From Symbiodinium natans (lineage: Eukaryota > Sar > Dinophyceae > Suessiales > Symbiodiniaceae), in contig CAJNDS010002734.1 in the NCBI GenBank assembly GCA_905221605.1, positions 188,001 to 252,000 on the forward strand: a stretch of DNA of 64,000 nucleotides, given 5' to 3'. Positions 10,040 through 19,705 of the stretch are shown one piece after another. A program made the position numbers and the translations under genes. The notes under the pieces are model-generated. The model was not told where the DNA came from. It worked only from the letters and a program-made list of their open reading frames with translations, and did no database searches. How positions within the stretch are numbered: the first letter of the stretch is position 1; every line of letters begins with the position of its first letter.

Positions 10040-10266
10040 TCATATGCCAGCCAGCATCGCTTCTGCTTTTCTCAGGTCTTTGTCGTGCTTGGAAAAGGCA
10101 TCCAGTGAAAGTTTTGAGGGCATTCGGAGAATCAGTGCCCGGTTCTTGTCAACATTCTTGCGCAGAGCACTTTGCCAGCACCTTGAACATACCACGAGCA
10201 TCCATCCTAGGAGTGTGTCAGCCCAGGCAAAGAAGCGAGTTCGCCGTAGCTCTATGAGCCACGATG
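10040..10266 (-). CDS. C-terminal exon of an unrecognised gene
   Basis: The frame after a GGAAG acceptor contains SALRKNVDKNRALILRMPSK and LSLDAFSKHDKDLRKAEAML, and ends at a stop at 10040-10042. It pairs with the exon at 10408-10496 through a 141-bp intron that lacks heptamers and MITEs: an ordinary intron, useful as a contrast. The basic, Lys-rich composition suggests a nuclear or nucleic-acid-associated protein, but no family is recognised. Confidence 0.6.
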
Positions 10267-10407
10267 CTTCCAAAGTGCAAGCGTGACTTGAGCAGGGTAA
10301 GACTTACATTTTAGTGTATGCTGGCAGGCCTGTAGATACTTTCTGGACACATTGGTATATTCTCCTGACAATTATGTCGGAAGCCACCCACGTTTACTCA
10401 TTCTGGC

Positions 10408-10496
10408 CTGCCATCTTCTCTGCTTTCTTTTTCGCCGCCTGCTTCAGCTTGAACATCTTGGCTTCGCGGTCCACCCACCTGCTTCCCAAAAAGGCT
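10408..10496 (-). CDS. Lys-rich exon upstream of 10040-10266
   Basis: The minus strand encodes RAFLGSRWVDREAKMFKLKQ then AAKKKAEKMAG, ending at a GC donor (GGCAG/GCCAG). GC donors are common in dinoflagellates. Confidence 0.55.
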
Positions 10497-10736
10497 CTTT
10501 CATGGGCAGGTGAGCAGGGTCTGTGCTCATGGCAGTGCAACATTTGGGACTGCAAAGAACAACCGGCGCGCTCGAAGCCACTGCAAGACCAGGGAAAGTG
10601 AATGCGCAGCAGGAAGCATGAATCGTTTGCCTCATGTTCTTCGCGTAGATGTAGCGCACCTCGTTTCAAACCGACCGTGTGCGAACACTGCAACAGAGCG
10701 AAGATCAGTAAATCGCAGGTGAAGGCCTATTTTGGT

Positions 10737-10874
10737 GACCAAATGAACCCCATAAAAAGGGTGTATGGTTCATATACCTTCATCGGATCTATAGTAGTAG
10801 AGGGTATATGACTCTGATAGGCCCCAAACCCTAAACCCTAAACCCTAAACCCAATTTTAGGGTTCAGTTGGTCC
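10737..10874. mobile_element. Family F element F1 containing a heptamer array
   Basis: Ends GACCAAATGAACCCC and GGGTTCAGTTGGTCC. The interior GAGGGTATATGACTC is followed by a CCCTAAA array (10822-10852), then AATTTTAGGGTTC. Confidence 0.75.
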
Positions 10875-11126
10875 TTGGCAACTCGCAGACCCGCCTCATG
10901 CTCGTTCGCGGTAGAGAAAGCATCGAAAAACATGGCCTCTTGGCCTTACGATACGAAGGTAATAGCGTAGGGTTTGGGGTTTGGGGTTTGGGGTTTGGGG
11001 TTTGGGGTTTAGGGTTTAGGGTTTAGGGTTTAGGGTTTAGGGTTTAGGGCTTGTTTGTTTTCGACTCGGGGGTCCACTGCGTTCTCGACCCAGGGGCTTT
11101 TCTGGTCTCGACTCTGGCTCAGCCTC

Positions 11127-11288
11127 AGAGACTCTTTAGAACCCCTTAATTTAGGGTTTAGGGTTTAGGGTTTAGGGTTTAGGGTTTCGGGTTTAGGGTT
11201 TGGGGATTAAGGAATATACCTTAAATCATCTTAGGGTTCCTATGGTAATTTAAGGGAACTTCCTTAGTTAAGGGGTTTTGGAGTCTCT
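11127..11288. mobile_element. Family E element E2 containing a heptamer array
   Basis: Inverted ends AGACTCTTTAGAACCCCTTA and TAAGGGGTTTTGGAGTCTCT. The interior shares AAGGAATATACCTTAAAT with E1. Between the left arm and that block lies a TTTAGGG array (11151-11205) that E1 does not have. Confidence 0.8.
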
Positions 11289-11641
11289 GGGGGCCTCAGC
11301 CGCACTTTTTCCGACTCGACCCTCACTCGCATCCACCCTTAGGCGACCGGCTGGAATTGGTCGGCCCATTCTGGGGGCAGGCCGTTTCATGGGATGTACT
11401 TGCTTAGTAGTTCACACTTTTAACCCCCCGGGTGTAGGGAATTAGGGGCAGAGTTGAGCAAAAGTGCTGACCGTCGTGCGGCACGAAGAAGGCAAGAAGA
11501 AAATAAAAATCAACACAATCCTCGAGTTCGTATGGGGCAGAAGCCATTCATGCAAACCCCTTCTTGAGGTCCCTGATAAATCTGTAGCGTTCTGAGTGAA
11601 GAGCGCCAGTGGTTTCTGATTCGGTGACGTGAATCGTTCCT

Positions 11642-11731
11642 TCAGCTTCTTATAACAAGCAACTCCCAACCCAAGCCTTCGGTCCAGCCAAACGCAGGAA
11701 GGCTTTCGCAGAACTCCTGCTCGGATAGAGC
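11642..11731 (-). CDS. EF-hand-like exon
   Basis: After a clear TTTGCAG acceptor one frame reads LSEQEFCESLPAFGWTEGLG, the helix that usually follows an EF-hand loop (LS..EFC). The upstream island 11765-11830 contains HAWLRIEL, reminiscent of AWR.ALD. A heptamer remnant (CCCTAAACCC) lies inside the short intron between them. Other frames are open too, so this is tentative. Confidence 0.4.
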   Translation of the reverse strand, partial: ALSEQEFCESLPAFGWTEGLGWELLVIRS

Positions 11732-12376
11732 CTGCAAAGTACCAAGGGTTTAGGGTTTTGGGGTCATTTTTCAGGCGTGCAATCACGAGAAGCTCTATAC
11801 GGAGCCAGGCGTGGCTGCTGACCCCAAAGACCTTGGGAAAAGCCATACTCAACCCTAAACCCTAAACCCTAAACCCTAAACCCTAAACCCTAAACCCTAA
11901 ACCCTTAACCCTAAACCCAAAGGGCCTTGTCTGACACTTTGTCCAGGCCGTGGACTTCGGCATAGTGTTTCTGCATGCGTTTGAGCATGTCCTTGAGAGG
12001 TCCAAGACAAAGACATGTCAAGGAGTTGATTAAACTTGTTCCCTCATGTCTTCCGCATGCAAGCGACGCCAGAATGTCCCTCGATGGACCCTGTATATTC
12101 TAACCTCCGGAGATGCTCCTGAGCAGGACCTTCGTAGGCCCCATGATCATGTGTGAAACCCTAAACCCTAAACCCTAAACCCCAGACCTAGAAAATGTTC
12201 CCCAAGGTCAGCGGCCAAGTATCTTTACTCCCGAGAAAAGTGGATCCAGCAAATCTGCAGAAGGACCGCCAAAGCTCAGCCTTCCAGGGCGCGGTCGCTT
12301 CTCTACATTACGGTTTCCAGGGGTTTAGGGTTTAGGGTTTAGGGTTTGGGGTTTAGGGATTTAGGGTTCAGGGTTG

Positions 12377-12612
12377 TGGTCCCTCCCTGTTGGGGGTATA
12401 CCTAGTTGTCCAGTACCCAAGGGAACTAAAGGTCAACCTTTGGGAGTCTAAGGGGATTCTATTGCCCCCCAAAATAGTTAGGAGGTTCTTCTTATTCATC
12501 ACATGGGTGGTTGTCAAAACGATGGTCCCCTTTTTGGATCCCTATTATAATACGGCACCTAATACTCAGGGTACCCCAAAAAGGGATCATGATTTTGACA
12601 GCCACCCACATG
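12377..12612. mobile_element. Family B copy next to a family N palindrome
   Basis: 12377-12480 resembles the element at 17718-17829. 12501-12612 is a separate palindrome with ends CATGGGTGGTTGTCAAAA and TTTTGACAGCCACCCACATG and an inner inverted pair CCCCTTTTTGGATCCC / GGGTACCCCAAAAAGGGA. Confidence 0.6.
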
Positions 12613-12817
12613 AACTCTCTTGCGCGTCAGGGTTTACTCGATGCCTCCTTCAATTGCTCTGTGCTGCTGTCAATGGTGGTCGGGCCGGGCCGAACACTGT
12701 ACTCTCAATCAGTTCATTAAGGGATCATCGTGATGAGGTAGCTGTCGGCCAATAGGACTTTCCCAGGTGGTTCTACGCATGCGCCGTCTGAAAAACATGG
12801 AACGTAGTGGGGATTAC

Positions 12818-12966
12818 TTGAAGGGTTCATGGGTACTTGGAAGTGGGGTTTCGAGTACCCTAAATAAGGTTTTAACCATAAGTACCCTGCTATTCTAACC
12901 CTTCTTATAAGTACCCATGAACCCAGGTAGGCCCTAACTGGGGGTACAAGTACCCATGAACCTCCA
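12818..12966. mobile_element. MITE-like element A5 with extra right end
   Basis: Left end ACTTGAAGGGTTCATGGGTA. Two successive right ends (TACCCATGAACCCAGGTAG and TACCCATGAACCTCC) lie about 50 bp apart, suggesting a nested or partly duplicated copy. A CCCTAAA array follows immediately. Confidence 0.65.
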
Positions 12967-13644
12967 AACCCTAAACCCTAAACCCTAAACGCTAAACCCT
13001 AAACCCTAAACCCTAAACCCTAAACCCTCAACCCTCAACCCTAAACCCTGACAGGACGCCTCCTCTGGCCGCGTGTACTCGTCGAAAGAAATTGCCCCAG
13101 ATGTGTCGTCGTCCAACTCCTGCGCGTGGAGGGGAGCGCACCCTAGCATTGGGGTTTAGGGTTTAGGGCTTAGACCCCTCGTTGCCTGTAACATCGCACT
13201 GCAGGGAATCAAACGGCAACATGGGGTTTAGGGTTCTAGGGTTGAGGGTGTAAGGATTTTAGCGTTTAGGAAAGTCAAAAGATGCAAGAAAGAAGCAAGA
13301 TGACATCAGGCAATCGGGTGCCGCCCATCCTGCCACAGCTTCAGAGTCTGCTTTGGACCTCCCGTGAACTTCATCTCCTGACACAGGGTTGAGGGTTCAG
13401 AGGTTTAGGGTTTCGGGTTTAGGGGTTTGGGGTTTAGGGGTTTGCACAGCTCCGAAACCCCTCAGATCTCCATCCTCACAAAACTCCGGTTTAGGGTTTA
13501 GGGTTTAAGGGTTTAAGGGTTAAGGGTTTAGGGTTTGTTGAGGGTTGTAGGGCTGAGGACCTTCACTCACGCGTATGGAACCGCTTGAGGGCTTCCCGTG
13601 TCAAAGATGACCAAAGTCGTTGGCATCAACTTAGCAACCTTGAG

Positions 13645-13745
13645 GAACGAATGAACCCCAAAAGGGTTTATGGTTCGCATACAATATACTAGGATTTGAC
13701 GGTAGCAGAGGGTATATGACCCCCGTTTTAGGGTTCATCTGGTCC
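13645..13745. mobile_element. Family F element F2 (array-free)
   Basis: Ends GAACGAATGAACCCC and GGGTTCATCTGGTCC. The interior GAGGGTATATGACCC passes directly to CCGTTTTAGGGTTC, without the array seen in F1. Confidence 0.75.
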
Positions 13746-13975
13746 CCGCAGATCAGCTCTGAAGAGCGTCCTTCAAGCCTTTGTCAAACTCAGAGTAGTC
13801 TATGCCTGCGGGACGGCCAAGCATTCCCAAAACCCTTAACCCTTATAAACCCTAAACCCTTGAATAAGGAAAGGATGGGACATTTCATGCATCACCCGCC
13901 GAAATTGGCATTTTACATGGTCGTGTCACATTACTACGGCCATCTTATTGGACATTCAACGTTATTGGCCTCGTG

Positions 13976-14049
13976 CTACAAGTCAAGCGGGGCGTTTTGC
14001 TTTTGGGCGGGCAGCTCATAATCCCAGTATGGATTGGTCAGCTTTTTTC
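13976..14049 (-). CDS. Terminal exon, unrecognised gene
   Basis: A strong TTGTTTTCAG acceptor is followed by KKLTNPYWDYELPAQKQNAP and LDL, then a stop at 13976-13978. Composition is clearly protein-like. The overlapping plus-strand ORFs are judged shadows. Confidence 0.5.
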
Positions 14050-14358
14050 CTGAAAACAAATTATAGTAGGAACTCACGATGGCGACGGATGCTACCCCTA
14101 AATCCGGGATGCCGGCACGTTGAAGGTCATGATACGGCACCATCAGTTCAGTGGCTACATCTTGCTACCTCGCAAGGGTTCAGGGTTTAAGGAGCTACGG
14201 CTGTCATATTGGTGCGAACTGGCACTACAAACCATAGTCGCAAGGGGACAACGACAGAGAGCCACTGGTTCTGCTTGGCGTTGTGTTAGGCTGAGCATCC
14301 GCTTCGCTCCTAGAGCGTCGCTCGACTAGCCACCAGGAGGGTCGAGCGGTTCAGTGAT

Positions 14359-14600
14359 TCACGGTCTGCTTGCCAGGGCACGTCCACTCTGGTCCTTGTC
14401 CAGGTGCCTTAGCCCACCATCACGAATCAGCAAAGAGAGCCGGGGCATGTGTCGTGATGCAAAACTAGGCTGCTCGGCAATCGAAACTGCAGGAAACGGC
14501 CGTCTTGCCGAGCCAAGTTGCTGAAACCATGCCTTTAGCATTGTCGCACAGTTCGCCTCCAAGGCAATGTCGTGCCTTGGTATTCAGCCGCTTCCTTTCT
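14359..14600 (-). CDS. Candidate coding island with EF-hand-like loop
   Basis: One minus frame contains CATMLKAWFQQLGSARRPFP and later LLIRDGGLRHLDKDQSG. DKDQSG resembles the first half of an EF-hand loop at an exon end. A second frame (14465-14689) is also open. Exon limits were not resolved. Confidence 0.35.
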
Positions 14601-14685
14601 ATCCGGGCTCCGGAATTGGAACTGTGAGGAACGCAGAAGCGCACAAATGGGCATGGGCCATCATTCCCCATCTTCTCGGCAACAT

Positions 14686-14756
14686 GCATTTAGGGCTCTT
14701 TAACGTAAAAAAAAACCTCAGGTTTTTTTTAACGTCAAAAAAAAACCCTAAATGTC
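14686..14756. repeat. Mini inverted repeat armed with one heptamer each side
   Basis: CATTTAGGGCTCTTTAACGT at the left pairs with ACGTCAAAAAAAAACCCTAA at the right, with AACCTCAGGTT at the centre. A 71-bp hairpin whose ends are single TTTAGGG/CCCTAAA units. Confidence 0.7.
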
Positions 14757-14777
14757 TCAAGTGATCTCTTGTCAGAT

Positions 14778-14844
14778 TCATCGGCTCAGGAGCAATTTCT
14801 CCACGGCGCTCTTCTTCGGGAGCTCATCCTGACAGAAGCATTCC
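14778..14844 (-). CDS. Terminal exon downstream of element C1
   Basis: The minus strand reads ECFCQDELPKKSAVEKLLLS and ends in a stop at 14778-14780. It abuts the palindromic element C1 (14843-14986) and probably joins the exon at 15003-15104 across it. Confidence 0.5.
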
Positions 14845-14986
14845 AGGATGGGCTCTTATACCCTAGAATACCTTAAAAGGCCCTTTGTAGGGTTCATTAC
14901 GGGGATTATAAGGCCTACTAGAATACCTTAAAAGGCCCTTATTAGGGTTCATTACGGGGATTATAAGGCCTAATAGCCCATCCTGG
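14843..14986. mobile_element. Family C element C1 with internal duplication
   Basis: Ends CCAGGATGGGCT and AGCCCATCCTGG are perfectly inverted. Inside, a unit of about 60 bp (TAGAATACCTTAAAAGGCCC to GGGGATTATAAGGCC) occurs twice in tandem. It lies between two coding islands of one minus-strand gene. Confidence 0.8.
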
Positions 14987-15002
14987 TTGTGAGTTCAGGG
15001 TT

Positions 15003-15104
15003 TTAAAGCTCTTGAAGTATCGGGCACCAGTCGCGCTCTCCGATATGCCGACATGCCGATTTGAGCATCATCCAGATTTCTACTGTCATGGGGATATAGG
15101 GGTC
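15003..15104 (-). CDS. Exon upstream of element C1
   Basis: After an ATACCAG acceptor the frame reads DPYIPMTVEIWMMLKSACRH then IGERDWCPILQEL before a stop at 15003. Joining it across C1 would give WCPILQE followed by CFCQDELPKK. Other frames in the same island are open, but this one has the most protein-like composition. The product is unknown. Confidence 0.5.
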   Translation of the reverse strand, partial: DPYIPMTVEIWMMLKSACRHIGERDWCPILQEL

Positions 15105-15708
15105 CTGGTATTGCCTGCGCTGTCGTTCCTCGACTTATAGCAACAAGACTCTTGAGGACGGCTGAATTCTTCGCCAACATGAGCCTAGCAATGGCACTTG
15201 CAAGTTGAGGGGGGTCCCAAGAGACTAAGCAGACTACGCACTTTAGTGAGGTGAGAGGCTGCGACCAGTGGCATCCTGCTACACAAGAAAGAAAGCAACC
15301 CCAAACCCTCGACAAAACAGGCAAGCATTTCACATGATGTCCACATTGACATATTGCTTTAAGCACAAAGCCTCCCCCTCATTTCAGGGGGCCACAAGAC
15401 TCATTTTTGTTCCGCGATGGCCTTCGTTCTCGCGATTTTTTGTCACTCAGTGGGCTCAGCCTTGCCATCCCACACCGGGCAACCCTGAACCCTAAACCCT
15501 AAGATTGCAGAAGTGTGGCAACGATGCACAGGTCCGGCAAGCCGATGACCGTGGGGCGCTTTCAACTGCTCTGGTGACAATCTGGTGGCCGGCGTGTTCG
15601 ATACTGCTGTGCCGCGCCGCTCTCATGGCATCTCGATCTCTTCGTCCTTCTGCACTTCTTTCGATCACCCAGCCCAGCCGGAGTTTTCAGGCGGATGCCA
15701 CAAGCCTG

Positions 15709-15865
15709 CTACTCGCACCGTCGATTGATGCATCGCCTGCTTCTCCGAAGTTCTCGGGGACGGTTGCAGCGAGTTTGTCGCATTTCCAGCTCGGGGATCG
15801 CCGGATGACGCATGTCGCGAAACACGGCTTCCAATTGTTGGTACTCGGGTTCGAGCTCCGCCTGG
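15709..15865 (-). CDS. Coiled-coil-like exon
   Basis: A GTTACAG acceptor leads to QAELEPEYQQLEAVFRDMRH then PAIPELEMRQ, a Glu/Gln-rich helical stretch. The frame stops at 15709. Further minus-strand frames remain open to about 15505, which suggests more exons. No family is recognised. Confidence 0.5.
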
Positions 15866-16130
15866 CTGTAACATGAGATGGCCTTCTAGTCATCTAATAA
15901 ATCTAATCTCTTCCCACCTAGTTCTGTAGGCTACCACTACCCTAAACCCTAAACCCTAAACCAACCCTAAACCGCAAGCAAACGTGGTGGCTTTCAAGAT
16001 TGAGCCGGTAAAGATCTCTAGTGCCAGCCGGTGAACCTGGAACTCCGCGAGCACCTTCTTTCTCCGACAGAGGCCCGTTCCTTACTTCTCCAACAGCCAG
16101 GGGAAAAAAGGGGTTCAAGTTTTATTATTC

Positions 16131-16285
16131 CTACTACCCTACTACCCTACTACCCTACTACCCTACTACCCTACTACCCTACTACCCTAAACCCTAAACC
16201 CTAAACCCTAAACCCTAAACCCTAAACCCTAAACCCTAAACCCTAAACCCTAACCCTAAACCCTAAACCCTAAACCCTAAACCCA
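16131..16285 (+). repeat. CTACCC to CCCTAAA composite array
   Basis: Eight TACCCTAC-type units change abruptly to CCCTAAA units at 16187. It lies downstream in sense of the last sulfotransferase-like exon. Confidence 0.85.
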
Positions 16286-16530
16286 AAAAGTTTGAAGTTC
16301 AGCTGTTGGAGAAGTAAGGTACTATCTCCACCCACCGAGTTGTACCGGTGGTACTGGATGCCAGCTGGCGGTGCCACACCAATCCTCCTGAAGAGCAAAC
16401 GATACAGCAGCTCGGGGCGATCCCGTAGAAGCGACTGATGCGCCACAATCGCCCTCTCCCGGAAGAGGGTGTAAAGGATGTTGATCCGCTCTGCTGCCAC
16501 CCAGTGGTCTCTCTGCCTTGCTCCAAACAT
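16285..16530 (-). CDS. Helical 3' exon of the sulfotransferase-like gene
   Basis: About 80 open codons contain RDHWVAAERINILYTLFRER and RPELLYRLLFRRIG. Codon content is convincingly protein-like. It follows the other exons in sense, but I cannot prove it belongs to the same transcript. Its downstream side is a CTACCC plus CCCTAAA array (16131-16285). Confidence 0.5.
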
Positions 16531-18420
16531 GCACACAACTCAACGTGACTAAAGAGGTTTAGGGAGTTTTGGGGCTTACGTGGGGGTTTGGGGGACTTAC
16601 ATCCAAAGGTGAGGCTGAGATTTCAAGCGTGCGTCTGCTGAACTACCGCTGCCACGGTTGTCTGCTTCATGATCTCGTCAATGATGACCCCTTTGCCGCA
16701 GCGCGAGGTGTTGCTAAACTGGCAGTAGCTCCAGAACATCACCTTCCGGAGTGTCCACGTGTACTACTCTTATGGAATTGGGCACCCCCAACACCCCTAT
16801 CTAGTATGGTTTTTGGGGTACCTATAATGCCATCAGAGTACTACCAAGATGGACCCTCTTTTGGCCTTCTCCAGCCGATCCACGGGATCGCAGACCAGGG
16901 CGATGACGATGACGTCGTCTATCAGAGACAGGGTCGCCAAGCCGAAGTCGAAGTTGTAGAGCATGTAGTTTTTCAGTCCCAGCTTCTTCGTTGCATCGAG
17001 ATCCTCAGCTGACCCTCGGAGCCGAAACCCTGAACCCTAGATCCTTTTGCAATGGGAACCCTAAACCCTAAACCCTTGTTGCATCCGGGCTTGGGAAGTC
17101 GGCCGGGGAAAGTCACACCTCACCCTAAACCCTAAACCCTAAGTCGTTCAGGGTTGAATCGCTCACCCTCGGATAGGTGAGGCAGTCGGTGAGTCGTCCT
17201 TACTGCGGAGTCCTGCTAGGCCCAAGTGAAACTCCTTGAGGGTTTAGGGTTTAGGAAGTTTAGGGTTTAGGGTTTAGGGCTACTTGAAGGTTCGTGCGTA
17301 GTTATAAGCAGTGCTATACGTACCATAAGGAAGGTTATATCAAGTCTTAATCATAGTTACCCTGCCTAGAACCCCACTTCTACCTACCCTTGAAGCTTCA
17401 AGTAGCCCTAAACCCTAAACCCTAAACCCTAAACCCTAAACCCTAAACCCTAAACCCTATAAGGCTTAAAGGCCTTGACCCGAGGTACGTTGGGGCCACA
17501 TCTCGGCTTGCCGCAGTTGATGTTGTTGACTTGAGCTTCCGTTGGCAGCATGCCTCGGATGGCCCTTAAACGCCCCGTACCATCTTTAAGGGTTTAGGGT
17601 TTAGGGTTTAGGGTTTAGGGTTTAGGGTAAGGGAAAATGGAAAATATTTCAAGGGCCCACCAAGATGCGGAAGCCACCCGTGTATTCGTGAGAGTAGCCT
17701 GGGGCAAACAAGGTCTCCTTAGCTTACTTGTCCAGCACCTAGGGGAACGAAAGGTTCACCTTTTGGATTATACGGGGTATTGTATTACCCCAAAAAGGTT
17801 AAAGGTTGCATACTCTCATACTAAGTCTCCTCTTTGTCATCCCGGCGGGTGAAGCGGATGTCAGCATGCTGCTTCAGGTTCTTCTGCAGCGAGGTGGTCC
17901 CACAACCACCCATACCCACAATGGCAAAGCGGAGCTTCACGAAGCGCCAGCTAGAAAGGGGCCGGACAACCCCTCTCAGCCGACCAGGGGCCACAGCATC
18001 GAAGTCTCGCGTGATGACTTTCAAGGCGATGTGTTGCAGAACCTGATGGCCCCGGCAACTTCGTGGAGCACATGCGGTGGTATGCAAGCCTTCTGAGCCG
18101 TCATCCGCATGAAGCGTCTGGTTCAGCATAAGCCGAACTTCCCAGACGCGCCCGCCGACGGCCCAGCATGCCGTCAGCATCTGATGGGTGAACATGGCGT
18201 ACTTGGTCAGCTGAATGACGTAGGGGTCATGCCTCATGTAGAAGAACTCCTTCACTTGCTCTGGGATCGCCTCACCTCGCGCGACCTTGAAGGCATACCC
18301 GGAATAGTCCAGGAAGTCAGGGTTCGTCTTGAACTCCGTGATGCAAGCACTTGATGGCAGGAAGTGTGCCCATACAAGCAGCGCGCCACGTATGGACATG
18401 GCTCGGAATTGGCGAAACAA
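16285..18420 (-). CDS. Sulfotransferase-like gene (multi-exon)
   Basis: Proposed exons, in sense order: 18420-17830, 17717-17661, 17574-17474, 17212-17167, 17008-16866, 16763-16625 and 16530-16285. The first encodes a long N-terminal region and then RFAIVGMGGCGTTSLQKNL, which matches the 5'-phosphosulfate-binding P-loop of sulfotransferases. The fifth encodes DDVIVIALVCDPVDRLEK, which fits the 3'-phosphate-binding motif (RDPV.R). Such enzymes move sulfate from PAPS to carbohydrate or other acceptors, often in the Golgi. A hydrophobic stretch near residues 8-25 could be a signal anchor. Two introns are MITE-like (B at 17718-17829, L at 16764-16865), and heptamer arrays fill others. The substrate cannot be told. 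The final exons lack recognisable motifs. Confidence 0.65.
16764..16865. mobile_element. Family L element as intron
   Basis: Inverted ends GTCCACGTGTACTACTCTTA (starting 16753, partly in the exon) and CATCAGAGTACTACCAAGAT. Minus-strand removal from AAG/GCC to GAGTAG joins DPVDRLEK to YTWTLRKVMFW. A solo end (GTCCATTTGTACTACTATTA) occurs at 32945. Confidence 0.65.
16866..17008 (-). CDS. Sulfotransferase-like exon with RDPV-type motif
   Basis: After a GGTCAG acceptor the frame reads EDLDATKKLGLKNYMLYNFD then FGLATLSLIDDVIVIALVCD and PVDRLEK. CDPVDRL sits where sulfotransferases carry RDPV.R. It ends at a GC donor (GAGAAG/GCC), and the next exon (YTWTLRKVMFWSYCQFSN) joins in phase 0. Confidence 0.6.
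17281..17407. mobile_element. MITE-like element A6 between inverted heptamer arrays
   Basis: Ends CTACTTGAAGGTTCGTGCG and ACCCTTGAAGCTTCAAGTAG. TTTAGGG units abut the left end and CCCTAAA units the right end, so the whole block 17238-17460 is one long inverted repeat. It lies in an intron of the sulfotransferase-like gene. Confidence 0.75.
17718..17829. mobile_element. Family B element as GA-AG intron with 8-bp direct repeat
   Basis: Flanked by GGAGACTT and GGAGACCT on the minus strand. Excision with one repeat copy continues the sulfotransferase-like frame (DDKEE-TLFAPGYSHEY). A diverged sister lies at 12390-12480: both share TTGTCCAG.ACC.A.GGGAAC and AAAGGT.(C/A)ACCTTT. Confidence 0.7.
17830..18420 (-). 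CDS. Sulfotransferase-like exon 1 with P-loop
   Basis: This is the longest clean frame of the gene: about 197 codons from an ATG at 18420. GMGGCGTTSL at residues 169-178 is the PAPS-binding loop. The frame would stop at TAG just inside element B, but splicing from AAAGAG to GAGACC (a GA-AG intron between direct repeats GGAGACYT) continues it as DDKEE-TLFAPGYSHEYTGG. Confidence 0.65.
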
Positions 18421-18699
18421 GTCCCTAAACTAAGATTACCCCCTGGCTACCCCTGCCCCATCTGGCCCATCTGCTCTCTGCTGCGGTTGTCATGGACTGG
18501 TGCTTTTTATGACAAGCCATCGTCAAGCTTCAGCAAAGCTAGCAGCCGCTGATTGCCGAACGCCGATACATGTACTAAACTAGGATGGCCCTTAGAACCG
18601 TCTGAAAGATATTCCTCTAAACATGACTGCCCAACTAGAGGGAAAAGAGAACATATCCCAATAAGGGGCCTACGTAGTAAACGCATTTAAAAGAAGTGG

Positions 18700-19464
18700 A
18701 ACCTGGAGGGGTGATTGACCCCAAACCCTAAACCCTAAACCCTAAACCCTAAACCCTAAACCCTAAACCCTAAGGAAACCCCTAGTGATTCGCCTGCGCC
18801 ACCAGGAATTCCAAGGTGGCCCTTGCATGCTCTGCCGTCGTCATCCCCATTGACCGGCGCCTGCGCGCGACACTCCCCAAGGTCAATCCGAGAATGCACG
18901 GTACAACTTTGGAAAAACCCCTGAAGCCTAAACCCTAAACCCTTTTTAACCCTAAACCCTAATCCCTAAACCCCTAAGCCCTAAACCCCCAACCGGAAAA
19001 AGGGGGGGGGGATCATGGTGGTCATGGTACCCTTTTGCATAAACCCAAGACACTAAACTCCAACGGGGGCAGAGGGGGGGGGGGGCTCCTTGGATCATGG
19101 TGGTCATGATCATGATCCCCTGCACGCGGCGCCCAAATCGGGTCGACCTGCATTCAGCGAGCGTGACAGCTCAGGTACTGCGATCTCAGCGGGAGCTGAA
19201 GAGAGTTTAGGGCCGAGGTTGAACGAAAAGAACTCTCAAGTCAAACTGGTGTTCGAATTGCGCATGCGCAGCTCAATCGCCGAACGTCGGCTTACTTCCC
19301 CTCCCCCCCCCCCCCCCCCCCCAAAAAAAAAAAAAAGGTTGATGTCTGCCCATCATTCCGTGGCAAGCTAGAGCCTGCTTCCATTGCCTTCACCTGTGTC
19401 AAGCCTTGGGCACCGTGGTCTTTGCGAACGGTTTGGTGCATGAATCAATCCTGCCAGCGCCCAT
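18700..19464. other. No clear gene
   Basis: Heptamer array 18723-18773, a second short array 18928-18990, a GGGGGGGATCATGGTGGTCA motif occurring twice (19005-19030, 19080-19108) and a C tract followed by an A tract (19303-19336). No supported exon. Confidence 0.5.
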
Positions 19465-19705
19465 CTAGGAGATGACGCATATGTCATATGTGGCCTGTCT
19501 CCACTTCATTTCCTGCCATTTTGCTATGACCTGCTGCTTCTGCAAATCCGACCTGCACCTCGAACCTCCGTCTCCGCACGACAGGCACTCTGATCGCTTG
19601 CTCTGCCGCATGCCTCTCAAATTTCTCAATGGTACCACGTTACTCCGTTGCTGTGAATTGCTAGCCAGTTCTTCTGAGATGTGCGAAGAGGCCGTCCAAC
19701 CACCC
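19465..19705 (-). CDS. Open exon of unknown gene
   Basis: The minus strand is open for about 80 codons and contains RGMRQSKRSECLSCGDGGSR and SDLQKQQVIAKWQEMKWRQA, ending at a stop at 19465-19467. There is no ATG, so a start-based ORF scan misses it. The overlapping plus-strand ORF is judged a shadow. No family is recognised. Confidence 0.45.

Noticed and set aside
9876-10286. 136-codon plus-strand ORF
   Set aside because: Its first third is a CT/TA microsatellite and the rest is antisense to a much better minus-strand exon (10040-10266).
16569-17012. 147-codon plus-strand ORF
   Set aside because: It is antisense to the sulfotransferase-like exons and runs through element L without interruption by chance.
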